DNA of 64,000 nt from Dipteris shenzhenensis. Taxonomy: Eukaryota; Polypodiophyta; Polypodiopsida; Gleicheniales. Positions 33,632 through 43,170 of this stretch are shown piece by piece. Below the pieces are notes generated by a model. That model saw only the letters and a program-made list of their open reading frames with translations. It was not told where the DNA came from and did no database searches. A program made the position numbers and the translations under genes. Position 1 is the first letter of the stretch. Every line of letters starts with the position of its first letter. The stretch lies in assembly GCA_047967505.1 (NCBI GenBank), contig CM106538.1; one strand, 5' to 3'.

Positions 33632-35112
33632 TCATTTGGATGAAAAAGCCTGCAACAACAAAAGAAAACGAGTATAAGAATCAATAGGGTCCTGAAAGCT
33701 TTCATTCTACACAGCAAGTGCACAAAGTTTATTCCGTGTGACAGCGCAATCACTCACCGAGAAGACGGTAGCATGTCCGGGATCTGAGAGGTGAGCGAGA
33801 AGGTTGTCGATGGGACCAGTGCCAGTGTAAATAGCTTGGAACCAAGCTCCCATGACCGCCAACATGGCCAGTCTCCCGTTCTTGATCTCTTTGGTTCTTA
33901 ACTCTTTGATCTTCTCAGGAGAACCCGAGCCCCAGCCAAGAGGATCAAACCAGAGGCCTCCAGGATAGCCCACGTCTGTTCCTGTTAGCTTGTTGTTAGG
34001 AAAAACTGGGTCGGTGTTCACAGACCCAGGAGTAATAATGTCGGCCCATCTTCTTCCTTCAGCCCATCCAAGGAAGATCATTTCGACGACGAACAGAGTA
34101 GTGGGATCGGCAAAGTATTCAGCCTCGCCAGCAGTGAACCAGGATGGGGTGTTGAGAATTCCAGCTTTGGTAAGAGCTTCGGGGATGAAGATGCCGGCCG
34201 CTCCAAGCATCGCCCATCGGCAATGGACGATCTCAGCTTGAACGAACCATTTGAGCAATTCGGGTTCGGAGCCTGAACAAGGTAAAGTTCCAAGCATTCC
34301 AAAGTTCTCAATCACCCCGAACAAGCAAGTATTAAACATTCCGAAGAGCTGAGTCCAATAAGATTCGAAAGAGGAAGATAACAACGGGGCAGAAAGAAAT
34401 TAGTTGAGAGGCGAACCGAGTCCAAGGGGGTCGAAACCGAAGTCACCAGGAAGGCTGAAAAGCACATTCAAGGCAAGTGTCAACGGAAAAAGCAGAGAGG
34501 AGCTATGGATATAAATTACGTAGCAACGGATACAACGAGCTAGCCAAAAGCGCACACACCATTTGGAAAGAGCGAGCAGGAAGGAATTCGTCACGGAAGG
34601 ATAGAAAGTACATGGCGTTTCTTCCCTCACATATAATATCCAATTGCAGAAGTAACAACGCTCTAAGTGGGTAGAAAGATCAAAGGAAGCCCCAACATTC
34701 ACCAGCCAAATGGTTACAGAGATAAACGCTTAAAGAAATCATCCTCAAAACGATACACAATATGCGGGATCAGCCGCAGCCGCAGCCGCCCGACGAGACG
34801 AGCTCGCACGATAAATGAAAACTACAGAGGCGCGCGTTGTCAAGAAGCAGCGGCCTAGTTTTAATCCTGACGGTTGGAGAATGGATACCTTCCGTCGAGC
34901 CAAGCGGGAGGGGTGCTACCAGGGAACCAGAGGGGTCTATCGGTAGCGGCGGCGGAGGAGACGGGGAGGAGCGATCGTTTGGAGGAAGGAAAGGTGGCGG
35001 AGAAGGAGGAGGAACGGAGGGATCGGCCGGAAAGGAAAGGGGAGGAAGATTTAGAAGCTGCGGAGATGGAGGAAGTGAGGTTGGAGGAGGCACACAATGC
35101 AGCAGACGCCAT
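33632..35112 (-). CDS. LHCA2: Photosystem I light-harvesting protein Lhca2, 4 exons
   Basis: Four exons join in frame: 34889-35112, 34417-34454, 33758-34272, 33632-33649, giving 264 residues. Introns of 434, 144 and 108 bp all have GT-AG ends. Residues 1 to about 55 form a Ser-rich chloroplast transit peptide. The mature protein begins near [18 protein letters not shown] and has all three membrane helices: helix [15 protein letters not shown], helix [18 protein letters not shown], helix [20 protein letters not shown], ending AFSSK. It binds chlorophylls and carotenoids in the thylakoid as part of the LHCI belt of photosystem I. His, not Asn, sits at the Chl 603 position of the first helix, as in Lhca1/2 and unlike Lhca3/4. 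Product and frame are intact, so the gene is probably functional. A related Lhca6-type paralogue cannot be excluded. Confidence 0.93.
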
Positions 35113-35300
35113 AGCTGGCTATGGCGATGGAGCTCACAACAAGCAACCTGCAACGATGACAAACAAAGCAAAAGCTTACATTAGAAACTCGTTTGCAAAA
35201 TTTCAAAAACTAATTGATTTGCCTTTTTTATTTGTTTCTAGTCTTTTTGGATAACTAGCGATATTCGGATATCGCCTCCTCCTCCCCCATTGGCCCTCCC
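35113..35300 (-). promoter_or_regulatory. Upstream region of Lhca2
   Basis: On the minus strand the region carries a dyad GATATCCGAATATCG (about 35255-35270), a TTATCC word (complement GGATAA, I-box-like) and an A/T-rich TATA-like element AAATAAAAAAGG at about 35222-35235. A pyrimidine-to-CAG junction (CATCGTTGCAG) 30-40 bases before the ATG might be the acceptor of a 5' UTR intron. Light-responsive function is inferred from known LHC promoters, not shown. Confidence 0.35.
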
Positions 35301-36599
35301 TCCCTCATCCCCTTCCTCCTCCTCCTCCTCCCTCCCCATTCTTTCACAAGCAATTGGTCATCCGAAAGGTCTCTCTTCATAGTATAAGTCTTTGGAGGTC
35401 CCTCTTGCCTCCTCCTAATGTGGTCATTAGAACCGAGGCATCGCAACCTCCATAGACTACTGATACTCTTGAGCACGTAGGAGATCCATGAGCTCCTTGA
35501 TGACCATTTGGTTGTTAGAAGGACTAGTAGCATGACCCGTCTACGACGGGTGAGAGACCTACATTCCTAGGATCGTAAGGCATGGATCCTAGGTTAGCTA
35601 CCATAATCTACCAGTAATCTAACAAACTCTTGTGAGAAACATGCTTGCAGTGACGCACTCGATGAATCTCTTACCCTGATTGGAATTCTAAGAGGCAGAC
35701 TACAAAGCGTGTATCTTCCAAGCTCAAAGCATTGTAAAGCTCCCTATCGTAGAGCACAACAGGAAGTCCTTTTGAAGCAGTCAATCCAATGCTGAAACTA
35801 TCTAGGAGGCACAATGAGGAGCTTTTCCTTACGGTACACCCCTCGTCATAATTCGACGACTAGGAGAAGATAACTCTTCCTTGCCAGCAAATCCTTAGTG
35901 AGTACTATTTGTGAGGGAGGCAACGTTGTGCAGGGAGTCCACGCAAATCATCTTGCATCTTAGTTGTGCATGACTGTGGGAAGGTGGCTGGCCAAGATTG
36001 CGGAAGCTGACTAGAGAACATTGCCACATGGTAGGGAATAGTAAGGAGAAGAGAGGAGCTATATGCATGCCATGTGGCACAGTCATTGAGTGACACCTAA
36101 GTTCTTCAAAATAAGTAAAGATAGAAGGCCCATGATAAATCACCACTGCAGAGCTCGACACACAGTAGCTCTGCACTACATCGTGCATCTTCGCACTACT
36201 TTACACAGCACAGCCTCTGGCCTGACCACATATCATTGCACAGCCTTTTGCCGTAGCTTTGCCACCTATCACTGGGCACCGCACCCATGCAGATTAAAAT
36301 TCAAGGTTGGCTTGGAGAGACTATCACGCTGGTTCTTGGCATAATAATGAGATGCAATCTATCATTCTGAATATCGCCGCCGTAGCGCAGTCTCTGGCCT
36401 TGACCACCTATCATCATGCAACCTTTTGCCTTGGGGGGTGCACTACTAAGAAATCCTAGGCATCACGTGCCTTCAAGAAGTCTTTAAAGAACCCCTCAAC
36501 TAAAATTTTGTCCCCAATAAAACCACTCCTCTTTACTTATGAATTAATGGATTTTTTTCTAAATTTGAATTAAAAAAAACCTTTTGTTATTGTAATCCT
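35301..36599. other. No recognisable gene
   Basis: CT-rich at 35280-35340. At 36205-36290 and 36375-36440, related words (CAGCCTCTGGCCTGACCAC and GCAGTCTCTGGCCTTGACCAC, each followed by CCTTTTGCC) form an old direct duplication. No protein domain. Confidence 0.5.
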
Positions 36600-36616
36600 G
36601 TTAATTTTTTTCCAAG

Positions 36617-37028
36617 GTGCTACGGGGAACCCATACATCACAATCATAAAGAGGCCAGAGGTGAGCATGTCATCTAAGGTGGTGACATGTAGATATAGGG
36701 GGAATCGACTGTGGGAACGAAGGGTCTCCACTAGTGCCAGCATTTCTACTCTAGGTGAGTGCATTGCAATCACCTTATATGAGAAGGCAGATGACATTGG
36801 GATCATAGTGCATCGAGGGGGGGTGGTAGTAGGCATGGTGAAGATGAGTGGGTGAGCAATAGATAAGCAGGGGGGCAGGATGAGTGACGAGGGTTGGAGG
36901 AGGGACCGTGGAGCAAAGTAGAGCAAGGGCAGAAAAGAGTTAGAGGAGGGGTGTGGAACAAAGTAGTAGAGCATGTGGAACAAAGTAGCAGAGCAGGGGC
37001 AGATGAGATCAATGTAGTAAAATGCCAA
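36617..37028 (-). pseudogene. ORF of the unclassified repeat family, truncated
   Basis: The conserved part begins MPTTTPPRCTMIPMSSAF at about 36836 and continues SYKVIAMHSPRVEMLALV, then YLHVTTLDDMLTSGLFM and ends in YGFP. The copy at 60750-61031 on the plus strand has the same sequence with about 20 percent changed residues but an unbroken frame, which argues that the protein is or was real. Homology stops after YGFP where the copy is truncated. The upstream part of the open frame (from 37028) is low-complexity leader. I recognise no family. Confidence 0.45.
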
Positions 37029-37129
37029 ATGCCACAGATCTTATATATTATAAAGTTTGAGCCACTGTGGTGGTTGGAGCTCGGAGGTTCCATCCATGTT
37101 GATTGCAAGTCACCGCAGGGCTCATACTA

Positions 37130-38060
37130 CATGAAGTAGACACTCGGTGGTGGGTGAGCAGGCCACTCCAATGGCTGGTAATTAACTGCCAGCCTGATGG
37201 AATCTTAGCCAGCCTGGTGGAATCTTAGCCATGACATATGTGGCTGATGAGAGCCACCACCACCGAGCAATAATTCCCACAAAAGTAAATCATGAAGCCT
37301 AATCACCTCTAATCACTCATTACCAGGCACTATAGTACTCTCTAAGCATGCGGTGACTGGTAATTTTTACTGCACTCGTAGTGATCATGCATGCTTAAGT
37401 CCGGTGGTCGGTAAGCAGGCCACTGCAGTGGTTGGTAATTGACTGCCAGCCCAGTGGAATCTTAGCCACGACAGACGTGGCTGATGAGAGCCACCACCAC
37501 CGGGAAGTAACTACCATAAAAGCAAATCATGAACTCTAATCACCTCTAATCACTCATTACCATGCACTATAGTACTCTACTAAGCATGCAAGCCCAGTGA
37601 CTGGTAATTTACTACACTCATAGTGATCATGCATGCAAGCCTAGTAGTGGTAACTGGCAGGTGAGTAATTGCGGGCCACTGCGGTGGCTAGTAATTCCCT
37701 GCCCGCCTAGTGGCCACACACGTGACTGATGAGAGCCACCACCACCGGGCAATAATTACCACAAAAGTAAATTATGAAGCCTAGTTGTCTCTAATCACTC
37801 ATTACCATGCACTCTAGTACTCTCCTGAGCATACAAGCCCAGTGACTTGTAATTTACTGCACTCATAGTAATCATGCATGCAAGCCCGGTGGTGGTAACT
37901 GGAAGGTGAGTAAATCGGGCCACTGTGGTGGCTGGTAATTAACTACCAGCTCAGTGGGTCTTAGCCGCCACAATAGATGTGGCTAGAAGTCTTAGATTCC
38001 ACCACCTCTAATTACTCATTACCATGCAAGGTACTACTGCCTTCTTGAATTAATCAAAAT
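37130..38060. repeat. Four tandem units of about 250 bp
   Basis: Each unit runs GGTGGTGGGTGAGCAGGCCACT, GGTAATTAACTGCCAGCC, GATGAGAGCCACCACCACCG, then CTCTAATCACTCATTACCA and TAGTGATCATGCATGC. The unit starts lie near 37141, 37400, 37650 and 37890. A single inverted unit stands at 60295-60420 next to the second copy of the family. Confidence 0.85.
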
Positions 38061-38396
38061 TCGAGCCAACCACCGCAGTGGCTCTCACCTTGACAGTGTA
38101 GTTGGGCTACTAACTTAAGCCTCCGCTATTCCATTCCCTTAATTGTTTTGTCTTCTATCCCTCTCGACCGTTTCTTTCTCCCTTGTACTCGGATTGCAAA
38201 CTCAAGCCTCCCCTATTCCATTTCATTCACTATTTCATCTTCTATCCCTCTCGACAATTTATATCTCCCTTGCACTCTTCTTGCAGCTTCTATCCCCTCT
38301 CATAATGGACCTTGCACAGTCTCGGAGCTCCTCACATAATCTTTCCTCCCTCCTGTAGTATAGTGCGAGAGCCTCTCCTTCCCTGATCTTGAAATT
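38061..38396. repeat. Direct duplication of about 80 bp
   Basis: CTTCTATCCCTCTCGAC followed by TTCTCCCTTG(T/C)ACTC and TGCAA/GCAG occurs at about 38150 and 38238. The surrounding sequence shows no gene. Confidence 0.7.
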
Positions 38397-38921
38397 GTGA
38401 CATATGGGAGCTCCTCTCTCGCTCTTCAAAAGCCCAATTCGGATGCCCTCAAAAAGTTCACTAGGTTGGTACAAAAGGTGAACGTGAAGCAGGGGCAACT
38501 AGTTTGTCAAGGTCAGAATATTACCATCACTAAAAGCATGATTGAAATTGTGCTAGGCATTCCTGGAGGCAATTTGCAAGCACAGTTCATCGAGAAGCAG
38601 TGGAAGAGACAAGATATTCTAGATGTATACCCCAACTCTTAGATTGGTAAAGATGGTGGAGTCAAGCTTTCTAGCTTGCCAATAGACCTTCAAGATGTGT
38701 TGAAGAAGACCATTCACTTCTTTCTCGATACGAGAGGAATCGTGAAGTTCTGGCAAGTTCAAGCAGCAATAGAGCAATTGAAAGGATCAATGGCGATCTC
38801 TAAGAGCGTGATAACCAACCTGAATAATTGCGTGGATGGAAACATTGCCCTTTTTCAAAAAATCCATTCTCTCCTTTTCTCAAGATTCAATTATTTCCTC
38901 TGCCTTTGCTCTTTGCTTTAG
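38397..38921 (+). pseudogene. Unidentified coding-like segment
   Basis: A frame from 38397 to 38639 and, after one stop, on to 38921 reads as ordinary protein (DALKKFTRLVQKVNVKQGQ, then MIEIVLGIPGGNLQ; after the stop LPIDLQDVLKKTIHFFLDT). Base composition and amino-acid mix suggest former coding sequence. No family recognised. It might be a fragment of a retrotransposon-captured host gene. Confidence 0.35.
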
Positions 38922-39104
38922 CATTGAGTGCCTTATTAGTGTTAGTGCCACTGTACATCTTTATATATTGCTCTTGCTTAAAAATCATGGTGTCAACCTC
39001 CTCATGTAATGGAGTGGCTCTCTAACCTGTTGTCAATGCCATGACGAAGCCCTATTAGTGTAGAGGTAGCTTACTGAATCCAAGCCTTGCTCACCTTCTG
39101 AGGC

Positions 39105-39375
39105 TATCTGATCCACCATGGGCATTGCTTGCTAGATGGATTAAGGGAATCACATTGTCCTTTGTGGTTTCTATGAGCATCACACGTGTTTGCGTCTTCT
39201 TGTTCCCTAAAGATGAAGCTACCCATGTCCTCAAATTAGATTTCTCTCCAAACCATCAAAGCCGTTGGCCTCTTTCCCATTACCATCTCTAGTAGTATGA
39301 TTCCAAAACTGCATATGTCTTCTTTATTTCTCACCTTCTGTGAGTATTGGCATTCTGCCATCAAGTTCAGGCAAT
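39105..39375 (-). pseudogene. LRR receptor-like kinase fragment
   Basis: The minus strand reads AECQYSQKVRNKEDICSFG, then IILLEMVMGKRPT, and after a frame change FGEKSNLRTWVASSLGNKK. This matches kinase subdomains VIII-IX to X of leucine-rich-repeat receptor kinases (plant pattern EYG...VS...GDVYSFGILLLEMxTGKRPT). The pattern continues for about 90 residues with two frame changes. No catalytic loop, N-lobe or LRR is nearby, so this is a relic. Confidence 0.75.
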
Positions 39376-39945
39376 GACATTCCTATCTTGATCAAATTAA
39401 GAAAAGAAGACAATTTCCTTGTGAGGAATGCAGATCACTCTGGTTGTAGTCTGAGCAGTGTGCGCTCTTTTGTGGTTTGCATTGGGTTACAGTGGAAGCT
39501 TTACAAGCCATTTGGATGATTGCGATCCTTGTTGGATGCGTTGATAGGCCCAGATTGCCTTGTGGGATGCTTTATTGATGGACGCTTAGCACCATATGCT
39601 ATTTTATGCTGAGGGACAACTTTGACATTTTGTAGTGGATGCACAGGTTGTGCTATGATCTTTTGGATGAGACATTATTGATGCTTATTCCCATGGATAG
39701 TGTTTATGCTTGAGGCATCTGGCTCTTATTGGCATTATATCTGCCATTGTTTTGTCATTATGGGTTGACATTTTCTTTTGGGCCAGATTTGCTCATATGG
39801 ATGCATAGTATATGCACATGATTCAGATGCATTTTGATGCTTTGAGCCTTGAGTTTTGGTGACACTACATATTGGGTGCACCTAGTATTTGGTGTGATTT
39901 CTCTTTTACAAGTACTAGCATTTGGGATTTTGTTTCATTTGCATC
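39376..39945. other. Unassigned; probably leader or LTR of the copia fragment
   Basis: TTG- and ATG-rich sequence just upstream of copia gag. I found neither a convincing LTR edge nor a primer-binding site. Confidence 0.35.
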
Positions 39946-40790
39946 ATGGCATCCTCTTCCATGTCTGAAAAGGAGATTTTCAGCATTAAAAAGTTTGATG
40001 GGACAAACTTTTCTTTGTGGAAAGAATAGATAAGGGATGTGCTTATTCAAAAGAAGCAGATTAAACCCTTTGCAGGGATTGAAGCTAAGTCTACAGATAT
40101 GTCTGAGCATGATTGGAATGAGTTGGATGCATTAGCAAAGTCTACTATTAGACTTCATCTTGCAGAGTCAAATTATTTCACAGTAGTAAATGAGCAGACT
40201 ACGAAAGATTTATGGAAGAAGTTGTGTGCCACTTATGAGAAGGAAACTGCCTCTAATAAAGTTTACCTCATGAAGAGGTTGTTTGAGCTGCAAATGAAGG
40301 AAGGGGTCTCCATTGCTTCTCACTTGAATGAATTCAATATTATTTTCAGCCAGCTTCAGGCTCAGAAGATGAATTTTGATGCGGAGACTAAGGCAATATT
40401 TCTCTTATGTTCATTGCCATCCTCATGGGATACCTTCTGTACAGTTGTCACAGTAACTCTGCACCTAGTGGAGTACTGAAGTTTGATGATATTGTGGGTA
40501 GCTTGTTGGCCGAGGAGAGTAGACGGAAGTCTATGGATGGCAACAAGCATGATGCAGCCTTAAATGTGCAAAGGGGTAGGATCACAGTTCAAGGGGAAGT
40601 CCCAAGAAAGAGGGAAGTCTCATAGCAAATCCAGGGCATGAAACACTGAGTGTTACCACTGTGGCAAGAAGGGCCATATGAAAAAGGATTGCTACAAGCT
40701 GAAAAGAGAGCAAAAGGATAAGAAAAAGAATGCAAATTGGGGTGCATGCCTTCATCACTTTCACCGTGAGCACCACATACTGTATGCTTG
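39946..40790 (+). pseudogene. Copia gag with CCHC zinc knuckle
   Basis: Gag starts MASSSMSEKEIFSIKKFDG and reads TNFSLWKE, then a TAG at about 40028. It goes on as IRDVLIQKKQIKPF, LHLAESNYFTVV, TTKDLWKKLCATYEKE and LKRLFELQM-like helices, the UBN2/gag_2 domain typical of plant copia elements. After a frame change at about 40470 it passes LKFDDIVGSLLAEESRR, and then a CCHC knuckle CYHCGKKGHMKKDC at about 40660. The rest of the element (protease, integrase, RT) is missing. At least three defects make it inactive. Confidence 0.85.
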
Positions 40791-40940
40791 AACTTGAGCC
40801 AAGTTGTCCATTTGACTACACATTATGTTGCTTCTAAGAATGCAAAGAAAACACATTTGCATGTTGGGTTGGCCTTGTATGGTTTACCTGTGCCTTTGGA
40901 CAAGAGGCTCCAACTCCTCAAGCATTGCCACATCAACTCA

Positions 40941-41258
40941 TTATCTGTAAGGGAGACGCTCGGGAGGGCACTTGAGAATTTTTTTTGTGACTACCATTTG
41001 TAGGTGTGTGGGACCTACTACATTAAAGTCCTTCACCATCTCTTTGACTGTGCACCTAAGGTATTTTATGTGGGCTTTACAAGTACCTCTTTGCACCTTG
41101 TGATTGTGCGTGCCCACATAGAAAAAGAGTCTCGTCATTTTGGGCCCTGCCATCACGTAGTATGCCACACATTTGCATTTCTTCAGAAGAATGGGGGACC
41201 TTTTGCAAAAGAAATAGGCCAAGGTTCCTAATCCTGTAGCAGACATTCCAGTAGTCAA
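40941..41258 (-). pseudogene. Zinc-finger transposase-like fragment
   Basis: The 105-residue frame holds KKCKCVAYYVM, then RLFFYVGTHNHKVQRGTCK and VVGPTHLQMVVTKKIL. Cys residues followed by a hydrophobic strand and GTHNH is the FLYWCH/WRKY-GCM1 style zinc finger found at the N-terminus of MULE-type transposases and in some host proteins. No catalytic domain follows. Its plus-strand counterpart is empty of coding sense, so the minus strand is probably the true one. Confidence 0.45.
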
Positions 41259-42230
41259 AATTTACTGCTAAATTTTTACTACACCAGACGAGAGAAGATT
41301 ATAATGTGCAATCAAAGAGACATAGTCAACGTTCTTTAACTCAATTTCTCGGCAATGGGTGTGCTATGGATTGACCTATCCATACAGTGTACAACAATCT
41401 ATTAATTGATCTACTGGAGAAAAGGGGGTTTGTACACTCTAGTTCCCCCACACACCTATTATGCGATGAACTTTTCTAGGAAATGTCATTGTTTTTTACA
41501 TTGGTTTCGTCTAGCAATGGCCATCATACTTTTTCTCCTTGCCATCCATTGCACTCGCTCCATGCGACATGGGCGGTAGCTCAGACACAACGTTCCTATT
41601 GTACATTGTTAGAACTTCCATCAACTTTTCCACTATGGTTGAATTGTGCAACAGTTGATGAAGTAGTTGATGATGTCCCTCAGAAGACTTGATGTACAAC
41701 GACATGCTAATGACTACTTGAGGACCCTCCATTGTGGCTATTATATCATTGTCATCATTGATCAGTACTGTGCCATGGCCTCCTAATGCTTGTTTAACAT
41801 GGCTTGAACTCAACCTCGAGCTCAAGCTTCCTGGCTAGTTGTGAAATCTATTATGGGTGTAACTTGTGCAATCGTTGCCCTCCCTCGTGCTCAGAATGAT
41901 GGGTTCAACTTGCATGGTCTCTGCCTCAAATTGGCTAGGCTTCGGGTGAAATCTATTGTGGGTGGGTCATGGGCATGTGCTCTCTTTGCTCTCTCTAACA
42001 CATAGTCATGTGACAGGCATGTACAATTGCCCCAATCCACTCGCTTGAATGGCTTCCACTTGCATAGTCTGCAAGCGGCCATTTGCATGTGTGATGGCCA
42101 TCACACGAATGCCTTTGCCTATCATGGGGTCATCCTCACTTAGCACAACAGTTTTGCCATTTGCATATCGTATCATTGGCTCCAAGACAAGAGGGATTTC
42201 AAATAGATCCGCACTACATCGAGGTTGCTA
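41259..42230. other. No recognisable gene
   Basis: An ORF on the minus strand at 41511-41825 and one on the plus at 42049-42231 lack visible domains. TGAAATCTATTGTGGGTG recurs at about 41844 and 41948, hinting at an old duplication. Confidence 0.45.
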
Positions 42231-42267
42231 GATCTTGCACCAGTTGGGCCGGCATTTCAAGAGGGAT

Positions 42268-42316
<49 letters not shown>

Positions 42317-42348
42317 TTGCACCAGTTGGGCTGGCCATTTCAAGAGGG

Positions 42349-42400
<52 letters not shown>
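42226..42400. repeat. Duplicated unit ending in (GA)n
   Basis: TCTTGCACCAGTTGGGC and CATTTCAAGAGGGATC precede each of two perfect GA runs (42270-42314 and 42352-42400), so a unit of about 82 bp including its microsatellite was duplicated. Confidence 0.9.
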
Positions 42401-42402
<2 letters not shown>

Positions 42403-42802
42403 TAAGATAAGGGGGAGAGAAAGAGGGGGGAGAGTATGGAGGGGGAGTTGAGAGAGAACGAGAGCTTGAGAGAGATGGGGGGTGAGGGCTAGGGGGTCTT
42501 TATATAGTCGGTTTATGACAAATAGCATTTAATGAGTATTTAATGCAAGAATATGTGTAAGGGTGAAGATGCCATTTTTTGTAATTTGTTTGTTGTCAAA
42601 TATTTAAAAATACAGCTATACCCCCCACCTCCACCCCAAAAAACAAAAAAAGCTTTTAAAAACCCCCAAATAATGAGCATCTTGGCTCTTGGCATAGCAA
42701 TTGTAATTATGCAACAATTAGAAAGTGTGAGTGATTCATGTGAAAGGCAAGCAAGCCCTTAGAAAAACATGAAAACTAGTAAAAATTATATAGGATTCCT
42801 GT
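42401..42802. other. No recognisable gene
   Basis: Purine-rich flank of the microsatellite, then AT-rich DNA with a TATATAG word at 42499. No gene seen. Confidence 0.5.
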
Positions 42803-42880
42803 GGGCACCAACTTTGCCCTTTTTTTTCATTAAAAAAAATTGGCAAAAAAATCTCCCAAAAAAGGGCGAAGTTGGCACCC
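42803..42880. repeat. Inverted repeat with 23-bp arms
   Basis: GGGCACCAACTTTGCCC plus a T run (42803-42825) pairs with an A run plus GGGCGAAGTTGGCACCC (42858-42880). A third copy of the left arm lies at 42905-42925. It could be a small fold-back element or a hairpin in the leader of the following gene. Confidence 0.8.
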
Positions 42881-42994
42881 AAAGGATAGTGCGGCACCTT
42901 TTCTGGGCACCAACTTCACCCTTTCTAGGGGACTTTTCAAAAGAAATATTAACCCCCCCCGATAGGTCACTTTGTGAGTGAGTATTCAAGGTAA

Positions 42995-42999
42995 CCCCC

Positions 43000-43037
<38 letters not shown>
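42995..43037. repeat. Poly(C)16 followed by (TC)13
   Basis: Sixteen C and about thirteen TC units in a row, about 135 bases upstream of the first exon of the gene remnant at 43171. Confidence 0.95.
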
Positions 43038-43041
<4 letters not shown>

Positions 43042-43170
43042 CAAAAAGGCCTCTATCATTCTCCCCCTATCTTTCCCTTTTTTGTCTTGTAATGAGGGTT
43101 TTTGTGCCATGAATGCAAGTCTTGCAAACCCTAACTTTGTACCGTATCCTCAATCCACATCCTAGTAATA

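Larger units (their letters stand above)
36600..38060 (-). mobile_element. Unclassified repeat family, copy 1
   Basis: On the minus strand this copy has four diverged tandem units of about 250 bp (37130-38060), a TATA-like element (CTTTATAATATATAAG at 37030-37050), a CT-rich leader and an ORF. The same order, inverted, occurs at 60290-61235. The ORF (36570-37028) is described separately. The copy is cut at 36600. LTR-type promoter plus transcript, or a retroposon with tandem promoter repeats, both fit. Confidence 0.6.

Noticed and set aside
34477-35254. Plus-strand ORFs opposite Lhca2
   Set aside because: They are antisense shadows of the Lhca2 exons and introns.
41511-41825. 104-codon ORF, minus strand
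   Set aside because: No domain pattern and no supporting context; could be chance.
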